Below, one piece after another: positions 22,201-32,533 of a stretch of DNA of 64,000 bases. Made by a program: the position numbers and the translations under genes. Source of the stretch: Petaurus breviceps papuanus (lineage: Eukaryota; Chordata; Mammalia; Diprotodontia; Petauridae); NCBI GenBank assembly GCA_028583685.1, contig JAMXIF010001183.1, positions 12,471,166-12,535,165 of the forward strand. The letters are read 5' to 3'. Below the pieces are notes generated by a model. It worked only from the letters and a program-made list of their open reading frames with translations. It had not been told where the DNA came from and searched no databases. Numbering within the stretch: position 1 is the first letter of the stretch; the number at the start of each line of letters is the position of its first letter.

Positions 22201-22589
22201 GCCATTGCTTGGTGCTACCACTTTGGAAGAATAGCAATGATCAGACTCTCTTGAAAATGAGTTATCTCACATGAAGACAATTATGGTTTCTCCCTCCTTG
22301 GGGAAAATGCAGTACATGTGGTTTTTCCCAACTTGTTGTACACAACCAACCCAGCCAGGGAATGGTTGATGCTTTTATTTATAATCCCAAACCTTCCTAT
22401 CATAATGAACAGTTACAGCTTTCTACTGAGAACCTCATCTGGGTGTCAGTTTGTTGATTCCATTCATTTAAGTTTTGATAGAACCTAAGAAAAAGAGAAA
22501 CATTGGGGATGAGCACAATAAATGTTTTTTCATTCATCATTCATTCATGCCTACATAAGAAAATGAGAGTTCCTTACTTGGAGGATGAG
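22201..22589. other. No gene or clear repeat recognised
   Basis: Single-copy looking sequence, nothing supportable. Confidence 0.45.
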
Positions 22590-22965
22590 GAAAAGGAAGA
22601 AATCAAAGATAATGCCAAGGCTTCAAGTCTGTTTGGCTGGAAGGATGATGATGCCATTGACAGGAATAAGAAAATCAAGAGAAGAAACAGATCTTGAGGA
22701 CAAAGATGAATTTAGTTTAGGATGTGATGAGTTTAAAGTCTTATTGGAATACTAGGTGGAATAGCCAGATTACAATTGAAGATGATGGACTGAAACTTGG
22801 GAAAATTTGGGGAGCTAGAAATGCAAATTTAGCCTGAGGACAGAACCCCAGGAAACAGACGTCTGACCAGTTGGAGGACAAAGATGACCCAGAAAAGGAG
22901 ATGGAGAAAAGGTAGGAAGAAAACAAGAGAATATAGTTCCATGGAAAGGTACAGGTCATTAGAAA
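22590..22965 (-). mobile_element. L2 ORF2 remnant (C-terminal RT region), antisense
   Basis: The minus strand order matches L2 ORF2 (the part around FSSYL...SFSVSFAGS and GVPQGSVLGP). Remnants FSSYLFSISFSGSS and a worn QGS-like stretch are visible near 22830-22930, with tgatgccaaggcttcaagtc further left being the reversed 'lGVILD' section. Heavily decayed. Confidence 0.55.
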
Positions 22966-23764
22966 GCTTTAGGGATCTAACAACCCATCTGAAAAAAACT
23001 CCAAGTAGCCCATTGACTTGATTAGAGGGCTTCAGAAAACTGAATTAGTAGAGGAGTGGTTGAAATAATACTAACCCACAAAATTGCACTGAAATCTAAA
23101 TGAGGCAGCTAATTAGTATAAATGGTTTGTTTTTACATTTATAATCCTTAGGTTACAAAAGTTGTTCAATTTTACCAAATGGCAAAAAAAGGTATGAGGA
23201 GGGAAAGCCTATGCAAATAAAGAGCTACAATGGTCCTGAAATTTATAAAGCTAAATGGTTAAATTGGTTATTCCCCATACTTGGAGTCAGAATGATGGCA
23301 ATTATAGAATTCAATTGCAAAAATAATAATAATAATGATGATCTTTTTTAATATTCAGGAGAACATCAAGGTAGCAACATTTCCTCCCAAAGCATTTTCT
23401 AGGAGACCTCACGCTGCTAATTACAGGGAAGCAGAAAAACCATTTTTCAAACATTATATATATATAAGGACTGGAGGATGAAAAATTAAGTGTTTATCCA
23501 AGACCAAAACCACAGCTCTTTCAATAGCTTTGCCAGATGACGTTGATTAATGTAACCAGATTTCAGAAACCTGATAATAAGACATTAAAGACGGAATTCC
23601 ATTAAATGGAACTTAGCAATCTTGTATCTCTGTACATGCATACATTTGCAATTGCTTTCTGACTCAAATGAGAATTGTGCTGAACATCTGCAAATGAATT
23701 ACAGAAATTGTTGATGATAATTCCTTGAATTTCTACAACCTACTAATACTCTTGGATAAGAAAA
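22966..23764. other. Repeat-poor AT-rich block
   Basis: Contains (AAT)n at about 23320. The stretch 23380-23760 has ctgctaattacaggg (near 23414), TGACGTT (23538-23544), gattaatgt and tgaattacag words, and looks like a conserved non-coding candidate. No coding frame. Confidence 0.4.
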
Positions 23765-23850
23765 TCACAGAATCCTAGACTTTTGAGCTGGAAAGATGTC
23801 TGGGTGTTTGAATGATAAAGAAACTAAAAAGTTGATTAGTCCTATAGGTC
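23765..23850 (-). mobile_element. L3-like tail / MIR fragment, antisense
   Basis: cagaatcctagacttttgag ctggaaagatgtctgg, then gataaagaaactaaaaag. Short and diverged. Confidence 0.5.
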
Positions 23851-24261
23851 ACACCATCATGTACCCCCTGGAAAGCTGTCTGAGGTTCAAGATACCTTTT
23901 GGGTACTGAAGGCTCTTTGAACCATAGCTCATGAGTCCCTACCAATGTGTTGACTTTTACTTGTAAGGCAGAGTCCTCAGTTTAAAATGAAGGCATTTAA
24001 TGAAATAGCATAAAAATACAAGTATCAACAGTAAATTCTCCCCCTTCCCCCCTAAATTTGGACCTTACAATGCACACATTCTCAGTGAGAAGAGATAATA
24101 AGCAAATGGAACAAACATGGATTATACAAATGGAGAATGTTTGAGGTCAGAGTTCCCACTATGGAGGCACTCAAATTTCTTTCCTTTCATTAACTTTCAT
24201 TCATTTCTTTTTCTTTTCACTCACTTTCCTTTCATGGTCCTTTGCAATCTGACTTCTCATT
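23851..24261. other. No gene or clear repeat recognised
   Basis: Single-copy looking. Nothing supportable. Confidence 0.45.
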
Positions 24262-24272
24262 TCATCATCATC

Positions 24273-24327
<55 letters not shown>

Positions 24328-24342
24328 GTCTCTCTGTCTCTC
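24262..24342. repeat. (TCA)n-(CT)n compound microsatellite
   Basis: About five TCA units run into roughly 30 CT units with a few GT interruptions at the end. Confidence 0.97.
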
Positions 24343-24369
24343 AACTTCCTTTCAGAAAAGTGCTTTAAC

Positions 24370-24629
24370 ATAATGTTGAGGGAGCTGTGAATTGGTCCAG
24401 CTATTCTGGAAAACAATTTGGCATGATTCAAGAAAAAGTGATTAAATTGTCCATATCAGTAATTCCATTGCTGGGCATGTACTCCAGGGAAATCAAAGAC
24501 AGAGAAAGGTCCCATAGATATTAAAATGATCATAGCCATCCTCTCTGTGGTAACTTTATTAGAAATAAAGTGAGTGCCCATTAACTGGTGGTGCAAACTG
24601 TGGTAAATTAATATAATGAAATGTTGTTG
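24370..24629 (+). mobile_element. L1 ORF2-3'/3' UTR fragment, left part
   Basis: gggagctgtgaattggtcca gctattctggaaaacaattt, then aattccattgctgggcatgt and agtgcccattaactggtgg: the known L1 end segment in sense. Interrupted at 24629 by the unnamed repeat and resumed at 25182. Confidence 0.72.
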
Positions 24630-25181
24630 TCTTTCTTTTTTTGAAGGGGACCAATTACATCATGAAGAAGATGTCTTGACTTGCATATGAATTAGATTTA
24701 AGTGAGGCAGAGTTATTCAAAGTCATCAGCCTCACTCTCTGTTCCAGAGTCTTTGAAGTTCAGTGTCAAGACAAAAATCAAGACAACTGGTGATGAGCTG
24801 GGATGCAGTGGCTGACCTTGGCATCCTTCACGTCTGACCAAGCTCTGAGCTCTTCATAGCACCTGCTTCAGCCACCTTCATGGCTATTGGAACAAATTGT
24901 TCTCATCTATCTACCCATTCTTCCAAGGAGAGTCTTCATGTGCTTGGGATGGACATCACCTAATTCACTGACAGGTTTGAGGTCTATCAGTTACACTCAA
25001 CCTGGTTTAGCCCGTCTGCTAAGATGGTTTTACTGGGGTGTGGCTGTTGCACATGCTACAGCTTCTTGGAGCCACAGGTGACAGGTAGACACCAAACATG
25101 GATGAACAGCCTGGAAAAGGGCTTGTCAAGCCCTCACACCAGAGGTTCTAGTCCTCCCTGAACACCCCATACACCAGATTG
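24630..25181 (+). repeat. Unnamed dispersed repeat, copy 2, longest
   Basis: 552 bp inserted in an L1 fragment. Flanks tgaaatgttgttg (24617-24629) and tgaaatattattg (25182-25194) match at 11 of 13. Shared core with the other copies: cttgacttgcatatgaatta, taagtgaggcagag, aaagtcatcagcctcactct, aagacaactggtgatgagc. The right 390 bp (e.g. ggtgtggctgttgcacatgc, agcttcttggagccacaggt) appears only in this copy. No A-tail, no terminal inverted repeats and no long frame. Family name unknown to me. Confidence 0.68.
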
Positions 25182-25315
25182 TGAAATATTATTGTGCCAT
25201 TAGAGAAAAAAATATGAAGAATTCAGAGCATAATGGGAAAGTAAACAGATGCAGAGAAAAGCAACAAAAAAAAGGAGAAAAATACACAATGACTTCAATA
25301 ATGTGTGAGAAATGA
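25182..25315 (+). mobile_element. L1 3' fragment, right part
   Basis: aatattattgtgccattaga, then agaattcagagcataatggg and acagatgcagagaaaagcaa correspond to the next L1 segment (tactattgtgctataagaaa, gatgcagagtgaaatgagca). Confidence 0.65.
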
Positions 25316-25437
25316 TTCATTTGGACCTCTACTCTATCCCAATCAATATTAATCAGTTTTATATTTTATATAAATCATATAGGGATAATTAGATAAGAGA
25401 GGTTCTTATAGTAGGCCTTTATAGTAGGCCTCAAACT

Positions 25438-26006
25438 TGAATGTTCACTACTTGTTTACCAGTCATGAAGCTCACTTACTCAACCATAAGAATGCTGACC
25501 AAAATATCTCCTTCCTGTTTAGCTCAAATTTCATGTCCAAACCCAGCATGGATGGATTGCCTTGGTTCTTTGGAAAGTACCCCAACTTAACTGTGTGCCT
25601 CCAGACCACTCTTTCTCATCCAAAATGAACAGGTGACCATCTTATGACCACTTAGTCACTGGAAATCACGATTGCCTCGCCTATCTTTTGACCACTTAGT
25701 CAGCAGAGATGACCCTTGCCCATCTTCTGACTACCGTGCTGATGCATTATTTCTGGCTCTCCTGGAGACTTGAGATCAAGGAATATCAATCAATGAGATT
25801 CTGTATTTTACCATGCCTCTTTTGCATGTTTGGCTATCAAACCCTATAAAAGTAAGGACCTGGGGAAAGAAGGCATGTCAGATCATGAGGAAAATCTGAG
25901 GTTCACTTAATTAGAGGGAGCCATTGGGCCCTTTAATGAAGTGCTATTGTCTTGGAGCTCTGCCTCAGTCATTTTTCTTGCAGATTGGACAATTTTGGAC
26001 CCCACA
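25438..26006 (+). mobile_element. Isolated LTR (endogenous retrovirus-like), about 570 bp
   Basis: Starts TG and ends CA. A TATA-like ccctataaaag lies near 25841, and a 3' block gagctctgcctcagtcattt, ttggacaattttggacccca ca closes it. A partial second copy lies at 41545-41806 with the same 3' block, confirming an interspersed LTR family. No internal retroviral region adjoins it, so it is a solitary fossil. Its divergence from the second copy suggests an old family. Confidence 0.65.
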
Positions 26007-26194
26007 AATGTGAATGAAAATAATACTAAAATGTAACTCAACTCAAAGGCAATATCTAGTACTAAATCCAGTGGACAGCAATGAGGGGGTAGACCAGATA
26101 AAATAAATATCATACCCTCTAGATAACAGAATTAGGCTCTATAAATAAATTTTGCTTAACCATTTTTCTTTGTTACACAAGCTTACATCTGCTT

Positions 26195-26745
26195 ATCCAG
26201 TCTTAACCCAGTCTCACATCTCCAACTCCTATTGAACTAGATAACCAGCAGACATCTTAATTCAACATATCCAAATTTGAACTCACTATCTTTTCCCCAA
26301 AGCCCTCTCTCCTTCCAAACTTACCTATTTCTTTGGAGAGTTCCATCATCTTCGCAATCACCCAGACTAACTACTTGGCTGTCATCCTAAACTTCTCACT
26401 TTCTCTAAACGTCTATATCTAATCTGTTGATAAGACCTGTACATTTCATCTTTTCAATGTCTCTCTACTATGCCCCCTTCTCTCTTCTGATACTACTACC
26501 ACCCTAGCAGAGGCCCTCATCACCCCATGCCTGGATAGTTGCAACAGTCTACTGGTTGGTCTGCCTGCCATGAGTTTCTCCCCATTCCACTAAGCTGTTG
26601 AAGTGATCTTCCAAAAAGTGCAAATGTGACCATGTCATCCCCCTATCCCTGTCCAATAAACTCCTGTGGCTCCCTATTATCTCCAGGATGAAATACGAAA
26701 TCTTCCATTTGACATGCAAAGCTCTTCATAACCTGACTCTAATAC
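26195..26745 (+). mobile_element. L2 ORF2 C-terminal coding remnant
   Basis: The + strand encodes decayed L2 ORF2 words in order: EALITPCLDSCNSLLVGLPA near 26510-26570, then EVIF, then a PVAPYYLQDEI section. The DNA reads gaggccctcatcaccccatg, gttgcaacagtctactggtt, aactcctgtggctccctatt. Stops interrupt it. No 3' UTR terminus follows. Confidence 0.82.
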
Positions 26746-26944
26746 ATGATGCCATTTTAGTAATGATAGCAGTGCTTTTTAGCTAAAGAAGCCAAATTTC
26801 TACAAATACCCTGACCATCACAGCAGTCACCAGAAGAGAGAGAAACTGAAAGAGGGAGGGATGGTATTAAACCTATCCTGATTCTCATGGTGAGGGGAAT
26901 AGTGGCTCTGGAATACCTGCTCCTGATTCATTCTATCTACACAT
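26746..26944. other. No gene or clear repeat recognised
   Basis: Short single-copy looking spacer with GA-rich patches. Confidence 0.4.
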
Positions 26945-26945
26945 C

Positions 26946-27100
26946 TATAGCTAGTTAGTTTGGCTGATTAGAGGATTAATGAGGTCAAGGTCATGGATTC
27001 AATTAAAGCATGCACTGGTTAGCTGTGCCCTATCATATGGCCACAGACTCTGTTTATAACCTTGAGCAATCACCTACAAATACAATTTGTGACAGTTATT
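26946..27100 (+). mobile_element. tRNA-Ile-like SINE (candidate)
   Basis: agctagttagtttggctgat tagagg, then attaatgaggtcaaggtcat ggattcaatt resembles tRNA-Ile(AAU) (GTTAGCTCAGTTGGTTAGAG, GCTAATAACGCCAAGGTC, GGGTTCGATCCC). The 3' body continues gccctatcatatggccacag. Different head from the Mar-1/MIR elements. One copy only, so family status is inferred. Confidence 0.48.
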
Positions 27101-28234
27101 CAAGTAGGAAGAAAGAGAAGAGAGCAGGGATAGATCAGTGTAAATCTGTTGTCACTAATGGGAATAACCTCTAATTGTATGACAGAACATTGCTACTTTT
27201 ATTCACTGATCTAGACTAATGTGTTTTATTTATTCTACCAGGGTTGTGCAATTAGCTAAGCCATGACAAGAAATTCTCATACCTGGAGAAGAGGGGAGAG
27301 GTATTTTTTACAGAGGTTGAAATCATGGAGGAAAATTGACTTGAGTGATGGATAAGGGAGAAGTGTTCTTAGAGATGGAGAGAGAGGTCACGGAGCTATG
27401 GAGGTTGAGGAACCTGGAGGAAAGGGTATTCTAAGGGTCAGGAACTTAGGTGGAGAAGAAGGATATTACCAGCACCTGAATGGATAGAGGGATACCAATT
27501 GGGGTCTTCTGAGGATTGCAACAAAGAATGTCAGCATATTCTGCTGTTCACCAAAGGCTGGAAAACAGAAAATTCCTATTGGATACTATTGGACAGTATA
27601 GGCAGATGGAAGGAAGAAGAAATTATAATCTAGATTAAATGATGGAAGTTGGATCATATCAGATTTTGGAAAATCACAGTGAAAACAGGGGACAAAGGTG
27701 CTTCTCCCTCTCAACTTTTCTCTTTCCTCTAGCCTAACATATCTTCATAGGAAGGGAGGGACACCAAAATATTTGGCATTTAGTGAGACTAAAAATAAGA
27801 CTTTCAAATGAGACACTTCATAAAAACAGGTTGTGTAACATCCTGGCATTGACTCCATGGTGCCAAATGTCTTGGAATAAGGTTGGAACAAAATTTCTCC
27901 GGAACACATTGCATAAAGTGAAATATAGCAGTGAATAGGAACTGGGCAGACTGAAGGCAGCAGTCCTCATGGCCTTCTTGTTGTGGTATACACTTTTACT
28001 GGGACACATAACTCTTGGGACACCCCAGGCCCACCACCTCAATCCAAAGATGGTAATGATGAGCCTTTGGACAATCCTGGGGATGGGGTCCAAGTTGAGG
28101 CAGGACCAGGGGACTCTTTCCGAAGTGGATTCAGCCCCGGTTATTTGCGCTAGGTCAAACTCAAGAATCTCATGTCAGTAAATGCTACCATTTCTGCTTT
28201 CTAAATTTTTCTTAGTTTTATCCTCATTCTCCAT
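27101..28234. other. Repeat-poor block, no gene supported
   Basis: A + strand ATG frame at 27969-28181 (70 codons) opens with a hydrophobic MAFLLWYTLLLGHITLG stretch that mimics a signal peptide. The remainder resembles nothing I know, and the opposite strand is open over 91 codons. No promoter, splice sites or polyadenylation signal tie it to a gene. Confidence 0.35.
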
Positions 28235-28500
28235 GTTCTCATTGTCCCTATCCTGGCCTAGATCTTCATCATTCTATGCCTGCATTAACACAAAACCTTC
28301 CAAGTTGATTTCCCACAATCCTGTTTCAAACCTTTGAGATCTATCCTGCACACCAATACTATTCTAATCTTCCTAAAACATTCCTTTCATTGCATCAGAA
28401 ACCTACAGGGACACTCTATTATCTAATACATCAAGTTCTCTGTACAACTTTCAAATTCCTTCTTAATCAAGACTCACCTATCTGTCCAAATTGATTTTCC
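28235..28500 (+). mobile_element. L2 3' region, left part
   Basis: tattctaatcttcctaaaac, cattgcatcagaaacctaca, ctaatacatcaagttctctg. It resumes at 28868 after about 365 bases. Confidence 0.6.
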
Positions 28501-28559
28501 ACTATTACATAATGCATGTGTATGTGTGTTTATAACTTTTATTTATATGTGTATGTTTA

Positions 28560-28710
28560 TGTATTTATCAATATTTATTCATCCTTGTGGTTACCAAACA
28601 AATTTATTCCAAGAAATATCTATGTGTTGATCATAGTGGATGCAAAGAAAAACGAAAAAGTCCTTGCCCTCAAGGAGTTACAGTCTATTGTTGGAATACA
28701 ACATGAAAAC
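28560..28710 (-). mobile_element. L2 3' terminus, antisense, inside another L2
   Basis: tatttatcaatatttattca, then gtggatgcaaagaaaaacga, gtccttgccctcaaggagtt acagtctattg is the reversed L2 end. Confidence 0.62.
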
Positions 28711-28867
28711 AGAAATGTTTGTGCGTATTTCCTCCATTGATGCAGCCCCTAACCCCTCCACATGTCAGCAAATAAAGTTCTGTCTAATAAAATTCCTTAC
28801 TCAATGGCCAGCCTTACCCTGCTAAGCCTTCAAACTTAGGCTAATTACCGGAGGACAGTCTGTTCAC

Positions 28868-29068
28868 CGTAATTCTAGTGCCTTCCCTCTGTTGATTATC
28901 TTTGTTGTATTCTGTATCTAGGCTTTTTGTTCACAGGTATTTGGATGTTGTCTCCCCATGAACTCCTTGAAGGTAGAGGCTATTTTGTGCTTTCTTTGTA
29001 TCCCTGGCCCTTAGCACAATGCCTGCCACACAGGAGGCACTTAATAAAAACCTATTGACTGACCAACA
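28868..29068 (+). mobile_element. L2 3' terminus, right part
   Basis: ccgtaattctagtgccttcc ctctgttgattatc, aactccttgaaggtagaggc, cacttaataaaaacctattg actgacc. Confidence 0.88.
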
Positions 29069-29231
29069 AGCCTTTTTTAATTTGGTAAGAACTTCCAGAA
29101 TTTTAGCTCCCCGAATATTGTAAACCAGGCCTGACTCAATCTGGTCTAGCAGTGCAGGTTCTGCATTAGAATGAAATAAGACAAGCTAGAACATGTGAGA
29201 GCTAATGAAGGATCTTTATTTAACCATTAGG
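29069..29231. other. No gene or clear repeat recognised
   Basis: A short stretch with a faint resemblance to an inverted L2 3' UTR (gcaggttctgcattag). Nothing firm. Confidence 0.35.
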
Positions 29232-29666
29232 GAAGGAAGCAGCTAGATGCTACAGTGGACAGAATGCTGAACCTAGAGCAAGAAAGACTAGCATTCAAAT
29301 TTGACCACAGTTACTTACTAGCTGTGTGACCCTGGGCAAGTCATTTAACTTCCATTTGCTTCAGTTTCCTCATCTGTAAAATACAGATAATAATATCACC
29401 CACAACCCAGAGCTGTTGTAAAGAGAAAATGAAATATTTGTAAAATACTTTACAATCCTTAAGGCTCTGTTCAGGGTCCAGAAAGGGCAAATCTTACTAT
29501 TTTTCTTCTTTTGAATTGAACTAAGGATGGTTTTTATAGTATTAAATACAATAGAATGTTATTTTAAAAATTAAAAAAAAACATCCTTAGTTCCTTGGCT
29601 GTATAAAAGCAGTGGTCTGTTTGCCCCTGTATTATATAAATGGTAGCTATTATTATTATTATTAAG
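29232..29666 (+). mobile_element. MIR/Mar-related CORE-SINE split by an insertion
   Basis: Left piece 29232-29470: aagcagctagatgctacagt, gctgtgtgaccctgggcaag, tcctcatctgtaaaataca, atactttacaatccttaagg. The last segment, tatataaatggtagctatta ttatt, reappears at 29631-29666. The bases between are a separate insertion. Confidence 0.82.
29471..29629. mobile_element. Palindromic insertion, possible MITE
   Basis: It interrupts the SINE above. Perfect 12-bp inverted arms gaactaaggatg lie at 29518-29529 and 29582-29593. A second pair, GGGCAAA/TTTGCCC, lies at 29485-29491 and 29620-29626. Both pairs are spaced 26 bases apart on each side. Termini resemble hAT ends (cagggtcc and gcccctg) but no 8-bp duplication is clear. 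Confidence 0.42.
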
Positions 29667-29669
29667 GGA

Positions 29670-29750
<81 letters not shown>
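29648..29750. repeat. (TTA)n, (TC)n, (AC)n compound microsatellite
   Basis: SINE terminal TTA units, then about 15 TC units (29671-29700), then 25 AC units (29701-29750). Confidence 0.97.
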
Positions 29751-29751
<1 letters not shown>

Positions 29752-30671
29752 ATTGATTCAGCTGTGCATAGTTTCTCTGCCTGTATTGGCCATGATGGTC
29801 TACCATTCAGGAGCTTAATGGAGGAACTGCTGACTCCCCATTGCTAGCTCTATGGATTTGGGCCACCAGGAAGCTAAGTGAGTTACTTGAACCTTGGGCT
29901 CCTAAGTCTCTCAAAGATGGTTTCAATACCTGTTAAAGAAACATTAGTCTAGACTACATAGCAGATATTGTTTATGCCACACCTAGCCTAACCTCTGAGA
30001 ACCCAATATCACCTCCATGCCTAAGAAAGGAACATGACTTTATTGGAAACTACAATTAAAAGGTATTATTATAGAAGATTCTTGATAAATTTTTGTTAGT
30101 TGATTAAGCCACAAAACCTCTTTTTGAACACTTTGACCACAGGCTCTCCAGGTGTTTTGAAGCCTTCAAGTGGCGAGAACCAAACCAGACCTCTCAGAGT
30201 TTCCATCCCAAGGATGAGCACCCCAGTGAGCCCTGAAATTCACTCCTCTGGCAGACAAGGCCATCTTGACCTCAGTGATGATACCCTAGGTTCATGCTAA
30301 GTCATTCTGAGAGGGAAGTATTGGAGCTCTAGAAATTCAGAATTGACTCTAGGGTTTTCTTAGGAGAGGCTCCATAGTCGAGCAGGGACATTGGCATTAA
30401 TGCCAGACTAACTAGAAAGAAGCTGTTCTGTCATCTGTCAATTTGGGCTGCAATTAGCAATCCATGGAAAAGTACCCAAATTTGCAAACTAGCCCTGTGC
30501 AGGCTCATTTTGGATCCACCAATTTAATAAATTTGTGTGCAATGGGTTTTCAAAGTAGTGATAAAGTTACAAAAAGGCTAATTTATCCAGTGTCTTTCTG
30601 CAAAGTTTTATTCCTGTCGATGTGGATGAACCAGCCAATTTAAGTTCTTTAAATGGAATAACTCATTTCCA
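29751..30671. other. Repeat-poor block with conserved-looking segment
   Basis: No known repeats. 30330-30660 has complex AT-rich sequence with tgtcatctgtcaatttgg, ctgcaattagcaatcc and ggctaatttatcc words typical of homeodomain/MEIS-rich enhancers. No coding frame is supported. Confidence 0.4.
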
Positions 30672-30740
30672 TTCAATCCAATAATTATTTATTGAAGATA
30701 AACTCTATGCCCTATAACTACTAGGTGCTAACACATATTC
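30672..30740 (-). mobile_element. L2 terminus fragment, antisense
   Basis: ccaataattatttattgaag, ctatgccctataactactag gtgctaa. Confidence 0.5.
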
Positions 30741-31072
30741 ACATTAACTTCGTGGTCCTGCATTATTACAAAGAAAACTGAAAACTATTCATAAGAGGAC
30801 CATTTCACAGGGAGAAAACCATAGCTATAATGTCTCCTTTTCCAGTTACAGAACAAAAGAGTCTTTGGCAAATCCATTAAAAATATAAAAGTGAAATATG
30901 TTTACTCTTGCAGAATAAAGGCTATATACACAGCAGTCAGAAATAAGTATAATGCTACCTCATATTTATATCGTCTTCAAAGTGGTTTTACTTGTTTTGA
31001 AAAGGGAGGAGATAGAAATGTGAATACAAGGCTGGACCCAAACTATCCAACCAGTAGTTGGACCCACAGGCA

Positions 31073-31365
31073 AATCATCATCACCATCATCATCATCAAG
31101 CATTTATACAGAATTTTAAGGTTCTACACATCACTCTATATACATTAATCCCATTTAATTATGTAACTCGTCAGTGCCTTATAAACCATGAAGGGATATA
31201 CCGACATAATTAGCTATTATGTTATCTATCACAACCTTATTTGTTCTTCACAACACTTTTGTGAGATATGCAAGGAAAGCTTCCCTCATCAACCCATTCC
31301 ACAGATATTATGGAAGATGAAATTGAAAGAAGTGATTTGCCAGTGTCCATGCAGCTAGCCGAGTC
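31073..31365 (-). mobile_element. MIR, antisense, with (CAT)n at its end
   Basis: A CAT microsatellite precedes aagcatttatacagaatttt aaggttctacacatc, then tcttcacaacacttttgtga gatatg, aagtgatttgccagtgtcca tgcagcta. Confidence 0.68.
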
Positions 31366-31607
31366 ATTTTGCTGTTCAGTTTTTTCAGTCTTGTCCAACT
31401 CTCCTTGCCTCCATTTGGGGTTTTCTTGGCAGAGATACTGGACTGATTTGCCATTTCCTTCTCCAACTCTTTTTTACAGACCAGGGAAACTAAGGCAATA
31501 GTGACTTTCCCAGAATTACACAGTTAGTAAATGTCTGAGATTGAAGCTCATGTTTTCCTGACTCTAGGCCCAGCACTCTATATCCACTGTACCACCTAAC
31601 TGCCCCA
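31366..31607 (-). mobile_element. Mar-1 CORE-SINE, antisense
   Basis: Starts at the Bov-B-like tail (cagttttttcagtcttgtcc, tttggggttttcttggcaga) and ends gtaccacctaactgcccc. It abuts the MIR tRNA end. Confidence 0.92.
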
Positions 31608-31629
31608 AAGCTGATTCAGGGTCATCACG

Positions 31630-31785
31630 TAATGGAAAGGGTATAAAAATGGCAGTCAAACACCCTATGTCTGAATCCTGTCACTGTCACTTATGATAGG
31701 TGTGACCCTGAGTAAGTCACCCTCCCTGAACTTCATTTACTTCATCTCCAAAAAATAAAATATTACCAATACTAAATATCTCTCA
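31630..31785 (+). mobile_element. MIR fragment
   Basis: tgtctgaatcctgtcactgt, gtgtgaccctgagtaagtca, cttcatctccaaaaaataaa. Confidence 0.68.
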
Positions 31786-31814
31786 TTTTCTCTAAAGACT
31801 CAATAAAATTAATA

Positions 31815-32050
31815 TAATCATTGACATTTATTCATCAGCTATTCATTATCTCACTTAAATCACACAGCAACCCTAAGAGGTAGATCCTACCAATTTTATT
31901 ATCCCAGTTTTCCAGATCAGAAAACTAAAGCTTCTAAAAGAAACTTTCTTACTCATGGTAATGTAGCTAATCTGGGTCAGTGGAGGGACTTGAACCCACA
32001 TATTCTTCACCTGTAGTCCAATGCATTTTCTACGAGGCCATACTACTTCT
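31815..32050 (-). mobile_element. MIR, antisense, near complete
   Basis: ttgacatttattcatcagct, acacagcaaccctaagaggt agatcctaccaattttatta tccc, gatcagaaaactaaagc, acttgaacccacatattctt, acgaggccatactactt. Confidence 0.83.
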
Positions 32051-32465
32051 CTAAATATGGGACACTGCTTTGAAATCCTGTACATACATAAAGTAGTATA
32101 ACCTATATTCCAGCACCTTAAACTCTGGGGTTGCAGGGACCAGATTTTATTTTAGGGACAAATCCCTTTGGCTCATTTCCACCCACATGAAGTTTCCCCT
32201 GGGAATCTCAGAATACAGTTTTGTCTAGGTCTCCATAGATGTTGGTAAAAGGACCACCCAGCTCCTGTGTAACAACAAAATATATTGGGTTCTGGAAAAC
32301 CACACACATATACACACCAGTAACAACATATAGAACTCATAATACCTCAATCATAATCAGTATAATTTTCTTCTCTCTCTGGTGAGTCCTGCCTTCCTCT
32401 CCCCACTAAAACCTATATAGCTCTTATAGTTCTTCAGAATCATAACATCTAAGTATCAACGTGAA
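32051..32465. other. No gene or clear repeat recognised
   Basis: A CA/TA-rich patch occurs near 32305. Nothing else. Confidence 0.4.
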
Positions 32466-32533
32466 TGCATGCTACCACCCAGTAGCTATAAGGCATGTAG
32501 TTGGTGCTCAATAAATAATTATCGGGTTGAATG
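32466..32533 (+). mobile_element. L2 terminus fragment
   Basis: aaggcatgtagttggtgctc aataaataattatcgggttg aatgg. Confidence 0.65.

Noticed and set aside
31366-31620. Possible target duplication gctgttcag/gctgattcag around a Mar-1
   Set aside because: One side lies partly in the SINE itself and the match needs an indel.
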